In this document: one piece after another, positions 1 through 9,920 of the stretch
Numbering within the stretch: position 1 is the stretch's first letter
How the letters are laid out: every line of letters starts with the position of its first letter
Program-made: the position numbers and the translations under genes
Assembly (NCBI RefSeq): GCF_964355755.1
Contig: NC_092670.1
Span: 4,987,001-5,047,000, forward strand
Length of the DNA stretch: 60,000 nucleotides
Source: Antedon mediterranea
Taxonomy: Eukaryota > Echinodermata > Crinoidea > Comatulida > Antedonidae
Reading direction: 5' to 3'
Notes under the pieces: generated by a model
What the model saw: only the letters and a program-made list of their open reading frames with translations
What the model was told of the DNA's origin: nothing
Databases searched by the model: none

Positions 1-606
1 ACAAACAAATACACACAAAGGAATAGATACAATAGACATTAAGGGTTTCTGACAAATAATTTTATTTTTTATTAATAAACAGACGCTTATTAAGAACTAT
101 TAAACCGCAAAGTATTTTACGAATAAGCGAGAGGCTTCAATGAGACAAAACAGTTTAATCAATCTTATATATAGCTGGATAATCAAAACACTATTTAATA
201 AATTTAAATAATTGTAAATAGCTTCATATTGGTTGACTTGGTACGGTATGCTATACAGTACCTACCTATTATTTTAACTAGGGCATACACTAACAAAAAC
301 ATTAGACAGATCATTGGCAAATTACAGGACACGAACACATTTACTCAAAATGGTTTGACCTCAAAACGTAAAGAGAAATTCTGAATACGACTATTTTTTG
401 TTTGAAGGAATTGTATGGGAAGCAGCAACCCTTAAACCACAAGTACTTAATCATTTCTACTTAACACACAAGAAAACTCTTTGGAATGAAGCAGGTATAT
501 AGATTTTGTTGGAAAAGTAACAATTCACACACACCTATTGGATATATGCAACTTAAATACGTAATAAGGCCTTCATAATTCCAACAATGCTAAGAATACG
601 TATACA
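1..606. repeat. Duplicated block X, copy A
   Basis: This stretch is nearly identical to 6714-7320, with an offset of about 6713 bp that drifts by a few small indels. It starts inside the block at the window edge, so the left boundary is unknown. The reading frame that is open in copy B (6942-7217) is broken here by a 2-bp deletion near 376 (gagaaatt against gagaaagatt). Copy A is therefore a decayed or sister copy of the same segment. A third, partial copy of the left part of the block is recognisable around 1433-1500 (cttatatacagctggataat). Confidence 0.9.
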
Positions 607-880
607 TTGCTGCCAACAGCAAGATGTCACCACTGTCAACAAGACGTTTACACTGTCGTCAAAAGACGTTTACAGTGTCGTTATAGCATTAGCCACTTGT
701 CGATAAGATGTTTACAATGCTGCTTGCAAGAGTTCACACTACGCCCACAAGACGTTTACAATGCTGCGTGCAAGGCGTCACACTACGTCCACAAGATGTT
801 CACACTGCCGTCGATAAGACGTTTACAATGCTGCTTGCAAGAGGTCACACTACGTCCACAAGATGTTCACACTGCACATG
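607..880. repeat. Minisatellite, copy A
   Basis: Degenerate tandem repeat with a unit of roughly 56-67 bp. Recurring words are acaatgctgcttgcaag, cacactacgtccacaaga and ccgtcgataaga. The same array, longer, lies at 7322-7965. Several frames stay open through it because the unit lacks stops in them, but codon content is purely repeat-driven and I do not call a gene. The right edge is fused to the zinc-finger sequence at about 878-885. Confidence 0.9.
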
Positions 881-1226
881 GTGTCTCTCCTGTGTGCACT
901 CTCAAATGTGTCTTCAAATCTCCATTTCGTTTAAATTTCTTTCCACAATGTTCACATTCATATGGTCTCTCTCCTGTGTGTATTCTAAGATGTGCTTTTA
1001 ACTGTCCATTCCGTCGAAATTTCTTCCCACAGTGTGCACATTCATGTGGTGTTGTGTTCCTTTTACCTTCGTTCACTAAATGTGTTTTAAAATCACCTTC
1101 GAATAATATTCTCTCTTGACTGTGGTGTTCATATTTCAACTCTTCTGTTCTTGTATGTATTCCTAAATGGATCTTCAAATCACTGAACTCAAATTTATCT
1201 CCACAGTGTTCACATTTGTATTCCAT
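880..1226 (-). pseudogene. Truncated C2H2 zinc-finger paralogue
   Basis: Starting at the ATG at 1226, the reading frame is closely similar to the start of the array gene at 5043-6320. It has one intact finger ([20 protein letters not shown]), one degenerate finger in which the cysteines are lost ([18 protein letters not shown]), and two intact fingers. It then runs into the neighbouring minisatellite and ends about four residues later. The rest of the array seen in the full copy is absent. Upstream sequence to about 1380 also matches the full copy. The fusion point falls where both partners read roughly ttcaca..catgg, consistent with a recombination or deletion joint. It could still be transcribed, but a three-finger remnant with a repeat-encoded end is most likely non-functional. 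Confidence 0.8.
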
Positions 1227-1500
1227 ATCTTGGATTTCGTTAATGTCCTACACTTTGAAATACGATAACTGAGACCCGACAAATCAATGATATATCTTTC
1301 TTTTTTGCTAACCTGGTTGTAAAAGTGGTAATCCTCTCTGGTCCGCAAAATATCAGCTGTACGGACGTGGCGTGAGTGAATGAAGCTTTATTTTAATTAA
1401 GGAGGGGCACAATTTTAATTAGTATTATTATTGCTTCAATTAAACAAAACAGCTTCAATAAATCTTATATACAGCTGGATAATCAAAATAAAATATAATA
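1227..1500. repeat. Duplicated flank of zinc-finger gene
   Basis: 1227-1375 is nearly identical to 6321-6470, the sequence upstream of the full zinc-finger frame, including ctggtccgcaaaatatcagc. From about 1433 the sequence switches to a diverged copy of block X (compare 140-190). No gene seen. Confidence 0.8.
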
Positions 1501-1904
1501 AATGTTTTGTATAATAATATACCACTTGATACAGTAACACATTTGCGATTTAATACTTTGTTAAAACTGTTACTGTCATAGTCGATTGAAATAGCATAGC
1601 GCATGTAACGATACACCACTACAATGTTTATATTCTTTGTATTTATTAATTAATACAAACGTTGAGAAGCAACTGTCAGTAATAAAGTTTTTATTTATAT
1701 ATTATGTGTTTATATATTCAGCAGTAGAGCCTACCCACAGTCACAGTAATAAACGTTATTTGTATATGTGTTTATATAAACAGTAACCACATTCACAGTA
1801 AGAAAATTTCGATTCAAATGGCGACCAAAAATGGTTAATACGTACAGGATTTACAATATTGTCAAAAGTATTGCAATCAATATCTCAGTTTTAAGTTTAT
1901 TCTC
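1501..1904. other. AT-rich spacer
   Basis: No reading frame, RNA gene or clear repeat recognised. Two short near-copies of a gtttatata..acagta motif occur around 1700-1800. Confidence 0.6.
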
Positions 1905-2476
1905 CAAGGGCCCATGAATTTACCTATTTGTGTTAAACCAAGGGCTCATAAATTTACCAAGCAAACTTGGAGTCTGAGAGATTGGAATGTTCCATTCATC
2001 GCAAATCAATACATTTGTATAAACGAATATTAAATCTATCAAAATAGTATTTTTTTTAAGAAAATCGGCCTGTCTTCAACATTATGATGCTGCACTCTAG
2101 CTGTTCAACCGGTTTTCAGCTATTAAAAACAATTATCGTAGGAGGAGATAGGAAAATGCGAATAGTATTGCAAGTTTATTCTCACAGGGCCCAAATATTT
2201 ACCTACCGTATGTGTTAAACCAAGGGCCCATGAATTTACCTATTTGTGTTAAACCAAGGGCTCATAAATTTACCAAGCAAACTTGGAGTCTGAGAGATTG
2301 GAATGTTCCATTCATCGCAAATCAATACATTTGTATAAACGAATATTAAATCTATCAAAATAGTATTTTTTTAAGAAAATCGGCCTGTCTTCAACATTAT
2401 GATGCTGTACTCAAGCTGTTCAACCAGTTTTCAGCTATTAAAAACAATTATCATAGGAGGAGATAGGAAAATGCGA
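1905..2476. repeat. Direct repeat pair, about 255 bp
   Basis: 1905-2161 and 2221-2476 are almost identical. Both run from caagggcccatgaatttacc to gaggagataggaaaatgcga and differ by a few substitutions and one base in a T-run. They are separated by about 60 bp that itself contains a partial match (gggcccaaatatttacctac). No coding potential. The close spacing and high identity point to a recent local duplication. Confidence 0.9.
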
Positions 2477-4462
2477 AGCCTCCTCGCATTTTTGTGGCGG
2501 GTATTTTTCAAGATGGACATCCATTAGACAGTGTATACCACGATCGGAAAACACCCCTATTTGGGGCAAATCGTTGAACTTAAATTCGTTTTAATCGTCA
2601 ATAACTAATTATCTAACTTAATTTAATTAGTAAACAGGGTTACATCAGGTGGTTAAAATCAGTACCGAAAGTACGAACCAACTTTATATACCATCGAGTA
2701 AAAATTCTAGAAGTAAGGCGCGATTTACCGAATTTTGCCCTTACGTAAATTTATATATAGATAATTCAGATAATTCAGATAATATTTATTTAGATAATAA
2801 TGAATGAATATATACAAAATAGAAAAAAAATATTAAAGTGAACATAGATAAAGCAGTAATTGGTAGTCATTATTATCATGGATCCCTTCTAGAAGTTAAA
2901 AACTTGTCTCGTAGGGACCCACAACAAAACACATTACTAAAAAAATAAAAATAACCTAGAATATATAATTATATAATTTAGGATAAAAAATTACAGTATA
3001 ATAACATAACAAACATCTTCTTTATAAAAATTATTTAAATTATATTTCAATAGTTTCATGATAATTATAAATGAAATAACTACCGATATTGGTAAATGAA
3101 AAAAAAAAAAATATGTATACATAAATTATAATTCTGAGACTGTATACATTAATACATAATTAATGAGAAGCAAAATAAACAATTCTTGAAATAAAAATAT
3201 ATTATAGGTAATATTTCGGTTGACGGTAAGTAGAGTCAAAGTAAAGTTAAATTATTGCGACGACTATAATTACTCTGTACCGATACCGATGTTTGTGTAC
3301 GTAATTTAATCTTTTTCGGAGGTTGACATTATGTAACCCAAGATCGGAAAACTCTTTAGCACCAATGTGAAATCTCGAACCAAAATTTAAAAATAAAGCG
3401 TGCCATCTTGTTTTGGCCAGTTTGTAATTTATGTTTAAGATTCTGTTGACACTGCCACATACAATCCTGATGCAGAATAGTCAAATGTACTTAAAGAAGT
3501 TGACTTTTTTTCAAGCACAAACTTTGCCTTTGTAGAAACTTCAGTCTTGTCTTACGTTCACTGACAACACTAGTTATTTTTTTAATAATTTTGATATTGA
3601 AAATGTGTGTAGTAGGTCGCTTTCTTGTAGATGCTTTGTAGAATGTAATTTTTGTTTTGGTTTATTTCTGTACTCTGTTCTGGGTTGATCAACTATCATT
3701 TCCTTGCCTTTCATATTTGTCTTCTTTGTATAGTATAAGGCAGAAAACTAAATGAATAAATAGTTGCAATTATATCACATAACCTATATTGGTCAGTATT
3801 GTATATACCCAAGTATGTAACTTGCGTAGTGCTTTAATTCCACCGTAAAAACTTTTTTAAGCCTCACTCAGTTTCCTAAGGTAATACTTTTGGTTTTGCC
3901 AACGTGTAAAGATTGTGTGTGAGAGCCAAGGCATCGGTGAAATCAAAATTTTAGAAAAATTTCCATCGTGTGGAGGGCCATTAGCTTGGTCTTCTGTAGT
4001 TCCACATAACTCGGTCGATAGTTAAATAAATTAATAGACCCGGTTTTTTGCGGCGTGCATTTTGTTGAGGAAAATATTTAAGCGTGCATACCTTACTATT
4101 TTATGACGGAAAATATGGTTGTCATAATTATATTTGGTATGTTTTTGGAGCATTGGAAAATAAGAAGTATTTTCGATTACATCCTTTTAGCAGGCATTAT
4201 ATAAAGAGCCACAATCACCAGTAAATACAACATTACTATATACAATATTATTATATTTATTTAAAAAAAAAACATTTTTGTGAGATGTGAATCTATCTGG
4301 AAAACCATTTTACCCGTACAAAGTCATCATTGTGGTAATTATAGAAGATATATATTATAATAGTATAAATATATGTTGTAATGTTACCTTTATGAAAGTA
4401 TACCATTAGTCAGACCTAGTACCAATACACCAACAATATTGAAAACAATTCCAATACATAGC
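2477..4462. other. AT-rich intergenic DNA
   Basis: No coding frame or RNA gene recognised. There is a short triplicated gataattca at about 2759-2785 and A-runs. The zinc-finger gene on the minus strand ends at its upper edge, so any 3' UTR of that gene would lie here. I cannot define a poly(A) site. Confidence 0.5.
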
Positions 4463-5042
4463 CTACAATTCTAAATTATGGTGTTTTCTGAAAATATGCA
4501 TTTTCAAATGAAGACTTTGTTTAAATTCCTTCCCACAATGTTCACATTCAAATAATGTCTCTCCTGTGTGTATTCTGTAATGAATGTTTAACGTTCCGCT
4601 TTGTCTAAACTTCTTTCCACAAAGTTCACATTCAAATGGTGTCTCTCCTGTGTGTGTTCTCAAATGTACTTTTAATTTCCACATGTCTTTGAATTTCGTG
4701 CCACAATATTCACATTCAAATGTTTCTCTTGTGTGCACTCTGTAATGTATTTTTAACTTACCGCCTTTGGTGAACTTCCTTCCACAATGTTCACATTCAT
4801 GGTGTTTCTGTGTGTATTCTGAAATGTATTTTAAGACCTCTTTTTCTTTGAATTTCTTTCCAAAATGTTCACATTCATATGGTGTCTCTCCTGTGTGTTT
4901 TCTAAGATGTGCTTTTAAGTGTCCATTCCGTCGAAATTTCTTTCCACAGTGTTCACATTCATATGGTGTCTCTCCTGTGTGCACTCTCAAATGTGTCTTC
5001 AACTCTCCATTTCGTTAAAATTTCTTCCCACAATGTCCACAT
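4463..5042 (-). pseudogene. 3' part of zinc-finger array, out of frame with the 5' part
   Basis: Continuation of the array at 5043-6320 after a 1-bp insertion at 5047/5048 (cataatgg instead of catatgg) shifts the frame. In the restored register the first finger also has a nonsense codon: TAA at 5015-5017 where sister fingers have AAA in KKFKRNG. Beyond it the frame is open to a natural-looking stop at 4463. It has a KKFRRNGHL finger, a degenerate finger with Cys to Phe (CEHFGKKF), then four more divergent fingers (CEHCGRKF, CEYCGTKF, CELCGKKF, CEHCGKEF). The last of these ends HIFRKH, followed by a short tail. The divergence of the last fingers suggests that this was the original C-terminus. 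The two lesions lie within about 35 bp, so they are either real inactivation or local assembly error in a repetitive array. Confidence 0.8.
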
Positions 5043-6320
5043 TCATAATGGTGTCTCTCCTGTGTGTATTCTCAAATGTGTGTTTAACCCTCCACTGTGT
5101 TTAAATTTCTTCCCACAATGATCCCATTCATATGGTCTCTCTCCTGTGTGTACTCTCAGGTGCGCTTTTAAGTGTCCATTTTGTGCAAATTTCTTCCCAC
5201 AGTGTTCACATTCATATGGTGTTTCTCCTGTGTGTATTCTGAAATGTGTCTTCAAATCTCCATTTCGTTTAAATTTCTTTCCACAATGTTCACATTCATA
5301 TGGTGTCTCTCCTGTGTGTATTCCAAGATGTGTCTTCAAATTTCCATTTCGTTTAAATTTCTTTCCACAATGTTCACATTCATATGATGTTTCTCCTGTG
5401 TGCTCTCTCAAATGTGTTTTCAACTCTCCCGTTTGTTTAAATTTCTTCCCACAATGTTCACATTCATATGGTGTCTCTCCTGTGTGTATTCTAAGATGTA
5501 ATTTTAAGTGTCCATTCTGTGCAAATTTCTTCCCACAATGTTCACATTCATATGGTGTTTCTCCTGTGTGCACTCTCAAATGTGTCTTCAAATCTCCATT
5601 TCGTTTAAATTTCTTTCCACAGTGTTCACATTGATATGGTGTTTCTCCTGTGTGCACTCTCAAATGTATCGTCAACTCTCCATTTCGTTTAAATTTCTTC
5701 CCACAATGTTCACATTCATATGGTGTCTCTCCTGTGTGTATTCTAAGATGTACTTTTAAGTGTCCATTCTGTGCAAATTTCTTCCCACAATGTTCACATT
5801 CATATGGTGTTTCTCCTGTGTGCACTCTCAAATGTGTCTTCAAATCTCCATTTCGTTTAAATTTCTTCCCACAGTGTTCACATTGATATGGTGTTTCTCC
5901 TGTGTGCACTCTCAAATGTATCTTCAACTCTCCATTTCGTTTAAATTTCTTTCCACAGCGTTCACATTGATATGGTGTTTCTCCTGTGTGCACTCTCAAA
6001 TGTGTCTTCAAATCTCCATTTCGTTTAAATTTCTTTCCACAATGTTCACATTCATATGGTGTCTCTCCTGTGTGTATTCTAAGATGTGCTTTTAAGTGTC
6101 CATTCCGTTGAAATTTCTTCCCACAGTGTGCACATTCATGTGGTGTTGTGTTCTTTTTACTTTCTTTCACTAAATGTGTTTTAAAATCATCTTCGAATAG
6201 TATTCTCTCTTGACTGTGGTGTTCATATTTCAACTCCTCTGTTCTTGTATGTATTCCTAAATGGATCTTCAGATCACTGAAGTCAAATTTATCTCCACAG
6301 TGTTCACATTTGTATTCCAT
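5043..6320 (-). CDS. C2H2 zinc-finger array protein, frameshifted end
   Basis: Probably a nuclear DNA-binding protein made almost entirely of C2H2 fingers joined by HTGETPY/HTGERPY linkers. I take the ATG at 6320. The frame is open a little further upstream (to about 6380) without an ATG, so a spliced 5' exon is also possible. About 15 finger units are readable. Unit 1 is intact, unit 2 is degenerate (no Cys pair), units 3-14 are intact, and unit 15 has Trp for the first Cys (YEWDHCGKKF). The frame then stops at 5043 because of a 1-bp insertion, and seven more units follow in another frame (4463-5042). Recognition helices are of very few types: RNGDLKT, RNGELKI and QNGHLKx. Units 5-7 and 8-10 repeat the order E, D, QNGH, so a three-finger (252 bp) block has been duplicated. 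No KRAB, BTB, SCAN or other N-terminal domain is visible. The target is unknown. Confidence 0.85.
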   Translation of the reverse strand: MEYKCEHCGDKFDFSDLKIHLGIHTRTEELKYEHHSQERILFEDDFKTHLVKESKKNTTPHECAHCGKKFQRNGHLKAHLRIHTGETPYECEHCGKKFKRNGDLKTHLRVHTGETPYQCERCGKKFKRNGELKIHLRVHTGETPYQCEHCGKKFKRNGDLKTHLRVHTGETPYECEHCGKKFAQNGHLKVHLRIHTGETPYECEHCGKKFKRNGELTIHLRVHTGETPYQCEHCGKKFKRNGDLKTHLRVHTGETPYECEHCGKKFAQNGHLKLHLRIHTGETPYECEHCGKKFKQTGELKTHLREHTGETSYECEHCGKKFKRNGNLKTHLGIHTGETPYECEHCGKKFKRNGDLKTHFRIHTGETPYECEHCGKKFAQNGHLKAHLRVHTGERPYEWDHCGKKFKHSGGLNTHLRIHTGETPL

Positions 6321-6347
6321 ATCTTGGATTTCGTTAATGTCGTACAC

Positions 6348-6713
6348 TTTGAAATACGATAACTGAGACCCGACAAATCAATGATATATCTTTCTCTTTT
6401 GCTAACCTGGTTGTAAAAGTGGTAATCCTCTCTGGTCCGCAAAATATCAGCTGTACGGACGTGTGCGAGTGCCGCTTTTATTTAATTAGGGAGGGGCACA
6501 CTTTTAAACATGCTCAAGTAGCCGTTTTTGTTATGTTAAATAGCTGATGTTAAATATTGAAGACTATGTACTATTATTATATTTGGGAGGTTTTTTGGTT
6601 AAATAAATAATACAAAACGGTTTGGCAATTCGGTTTGATTCATAATATCTATGCTGTTAAATGCCCTTCCCAAAGCAACATTGTCGAGTACGGAGCGCCA
6701 ATACCACCTTCAT
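6348..6713. other. Upstream region of zinc-finger gene
   Basis: 6348-6470 is shared with 1241-1375. The rest (about 6490-6713) is unique in this window. A donor-like CAG|gttagc at about 6403-6412 and an acceptor-like tatttcaaag just before 6347 (both minus strand) could frame a small intron. I could not prove an upstream coding exon. Confidence 0.4.
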
Positions 6714-7321
6714 ACAAACAAATACACACAAAGGAATAGATACAATAGACATTAAGGGTTTCTGACAAATAATTTTATTTCTTATTAATAAACAGACGCT
6801 TATTAAGAACTATTAAACCGCAAAGTATTTTACGAATAAGCGAGAGGCTTCAATGAGACAAAACAGTTTAATCAATCTTATATACAGCTGGATAATCAAA
6901 ACACTATTTAATAAATTTCAATAATTGTAAATAGCTTCATATTGGTTGACTTGGTACGGTATGCTATAAAGTACCTACCTATTATTTTAACTAGGGCATA
7001 CACTAACAAAAACATTAGACAGATCATTGGCAAATTACAGGACACGAACACATTTACTCAAAATGGTTTGACCTCAAAACGTAAAGAGAAAGATTCTGAA
7101 TACGACTATTTTTTGTTTGAAGGAATTGTATGGGAAGCAGCAACCCTTAAACCACAAGTACTTAATCATTTTTACTTAACACACAAGACAACTCTTTGGA
7201 ATGAAGCAGGTATATAGATTTTGTTGGAAAAGTAACAATTCACACACACACCTATTGGATCTATGCAACTTAAATACGTAATAAGGCCTTCATAATTCCA
7301 ACAATGCTAAGAATACGTATA
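6714..7321. repeat. Duplicated block X, copy B
   Basis: Near-identical to 1-606. It includes the unbroken version of the short reading frame at 6942-7217 and runs directly into the longer minisatellite. Relative order is block X then zinc-finger sequence in copy A, and zinc-finger then block X in copy B. This fits a formerly tandem zinc-finger plus X unit. Confidence 0.9.
6942..7220 (+). CDS. Unidentified short reading frame in block X
   Basis: A frame of about 91 codons with no ATG at its head. It opens further upstream (VNSFILVDLVRYAIKYLP) and ends TLWNEAGI followed by TAG. Composition looks protein-like (KIRQIIGKLQ.., YDYFLFEGIVWEAATLKP) rather than repeat-like. The sister copy at about 227-500 carries a 2-bp deletion that breaks it. 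I do not recognise the family. It may be a fragment of a larger gene or of a mobile element carried by the duplicated block. A chance frame is also possible. Confidence 0.25.
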
Positions 7322-7965
7322 CATTGCTGCCAACAGCAAGATGTCACCACTGTCAACAAGACGTTTACACTGTCGTCAAAAGACGTTTACAGTGTCGTTA
7401 TAGCTTTAGCCACTTGTTAACAAGACGCTCGACTGCTGTCGATAAGACGTTTACAGTGCTGCTTGGACGGCGTCACACTACGTCCACAATATGTTTACAA
7501 TGCTGCTTGCAAGGTCACACTATGTCCAAAAGACGTTTACAATGCTGCTTGCAAGGCGTCACACTACGTCCACAAGACGTTTACACTGCCGTCGATAAGA
7601 CGTTTACAATGCTGCTTGCAAGAGGTCACACTACGTCCACAAGATGTTCACACTGCCGTCCACAAGACGTTTACAATGCTGCTTGCAAGGCATCACACTA
7701 TGTCCACAAGACGTTCACAATGCTGAGTCGATAAGATGTTTACAATGCTGCTTGCAAGAGGCCACACTACGTTCACACCGCCGTCGATAAGATGTTTACA
7801 ATGCTGCTTGCAAGAGGTCACACTACGTTCACACCGCCGTCGATAAGATGTTTACAATGCTGGTTGCAAGAGGTCACACTACGTCCACAATACGTTCACA
7901 CCGCCGTCGATAAGATGTTTACAATGCTGCTTGCAAGAGGTCACACTACGTCCACAATACGTTTA
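7322..7965. repeat. Minisatellite, copy B (56-67 bp unit)
   Basis: About ten to twelve degenerate units built from gtttacaatgctgcttgcaa, gaggtcacactacgtccaca and ccgccgtcgataagat. Adjacent units differ by presence or absence of an 11-bp segment (56 against 67 bp). It is the same family as 607-880. The open frames across it are artefacts of the repeat. Confidence 0.9.
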
Positions 7966-8688
7966 TACTATATCTTGTATTCTATTTTCTTTATTGTATA
8001 CTTTAACAGATTAACATTTACAAGATAAGCCATATTCATTAAATGTACAAACGCATTGGTATTCAAGGTGGAATACAACGAACACTAACACAACAAAGCA
8101 AAATAATGTGTACATTTTAAAATACTTTTCTTCATGTACTACAAATGGAGAGAGGCATTATATACCAATAGATAAAAGTTTTGGTCATCTCTCCTTCATC
8201 TTTTTTGTGTAATGTATTATACCATATGGACAATTGTCTGAAATAAAAGTTGAATTGAATTGAAAATATACAGTTGAAAAACAACAAAGTATGTGTTTTC
8301 CGAACAACCAAGGCCATTTATGTCAGAAGCAACCAGAAACTTAAGTGATCGCAGTTTCACACAAACGGTAAGTATCTAACCGTACTGCAAACATCACAAA
8401 GTATATAGTAAAGTAACATATAATACATCAGTGTTCAACAATAAAGTAATGATTACTGCATACATACTACTACGTAAACAGGACACAGTACACACAATAC
8501 TGTAGGCCTAAAATCGTACTGCATACAATAACATTTTATCTAGTACTCAGAAATACAGTATTGTGTATACTGCATACATAATACTGTACCAACTGGATAC
8601 TGTAAAATCGGAAAATACAGTAACTAAATAGTCACACTACGCAGATTTTTACTTTACTTAAATCGCTATAAGATTGCTTTGTTTTAAA

Positions 8689-8743
8689 GCAAAAAAATAT
8701 ATTGTTAGAAATAATTATTATTTCTAACAATATATTTTTTTGC
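8689..8743. repeat. Perfect 25-bp inverted repeat (hairpin)
   Basis: Arms 8689-8713 and 8719-8743 are perfectly complementary (gcaaaaaaatatattgttag.. on the left) around a 5-nt loop attat. The stem is AT-rich and has no flanking pairing. It could be a small foldback element or a cruciform-prone site. Confidence 0.9.
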
Positions 8744-9638
8744 AATGTTATTGAATATAGCTGAAAACACAAGGTGGAACTAAAAGTACTGTGGCCAATA
8801 TTTATACAAAAATGATGTATTGACAATTATAAAATGGGTAAAATCTATTTTTTTTTTTGCAATCCATTCCAGAAGTTTCTAAAGACAGTGTTTTCTTTTC
8901 TTCTCAAATTATTTATCTTAAATTATATTGTTCCTATTCTTAAGATTTATGAACTTTTTAAAGTTAAATAAAGCACTGGATATGAAGAACAGTTCTAAGT
9001 AGACTACATGTACAATGACTGTCATTCAAATGTTAATCACAAGCATGTGACTCATTTAAATACTTAGGAGGATGTTCCTTAAATTACTACAGCACACTAA
9101 CTAGCTTATATTTCACAAAAATAATTTATTTTTTATTACAGATAGTAAAAGGCAAAACACACAAACGTTTACTATACAACCAACTTACTTTAAGACAAAT
9201 ATTTTTTAGACTGTGAATCATTAAGTCTGTTTATTTAGTCAATCTAATTTAGTAATCTAATTTTAATGAACGCATAAACCGTTGAGGGAATTATCTATTG
9301 ATTTGTTTTGAACTTTCTGAATCACAAGAGGAATGCAAGGTGAAATTAGTCAAATTTCATTTTAATAATTTATAATATAAAACTGTAATTTCAATTAAAA
9401 AATTGTTTAAATTGATTTTACAGAGAGATTCCAGATTAGTAGATTAACTAAAGCTGTTGCTCCTCTTCTTCGACAGATCTCCATTTAATATTTGTCAAAA
9501 AGAACTTTTTTTTATAATATACATGTTTCATTATTGGAGAATTAATTTCAAACTAAGTTATTCATGATTGAATTAAGTAGACATTTAACATTTTATATTT
9601 TAAATTAATATTCACACATTGCTCATAATATATAAACT

Positions 9639-9920
9639 TAAACATGTATTGTCCCTGGAAACATAAAAAGTAAAGATTAATGAAATAATTTTGTAGTTTT
9701 AATAAATGTAACTTTTGCCAAAACAATTATGATTTTGCTTATAAATAAGACAAAATAAACAGTTAAATTTAACACACCCCCACCGAAAAAAAACCCCCTC
9801 ATTAACCTCCAGAATTTAAATTTTCCGGTTAACTATTTTTTTACCTCATGCGACAATAAAATGGCCAATTCATCAAACATTTAAAACAAAAATTATTATT
9901 TCAGGACAATATATATTTAA
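9639..9920. mobile_element. MITE, AAGATGTATTGTCCC family, degenerate copy
   Basis: The left end (ttaaacatgtattgtccctgg) and the right end (aggacaatatatatttaa) are imperfect inverted repeats. They match the better copies at 16204, 16984 and 21448. The interior is AT-rich and non-coding. Confidence 0.55.

Noticed and set aside
607-1119. Long plus-strand frame with HSYGVSPVC and CLQEVTLRPQDV repeats
   Set aside because: It is the antisense of zinc-finger repeats joined to minisatellite. The peptide repeats only mirror DNA repeats. The plus-strand frames between 4767 and 6095 and between 7324 and 8028 were rejected for the same reason.
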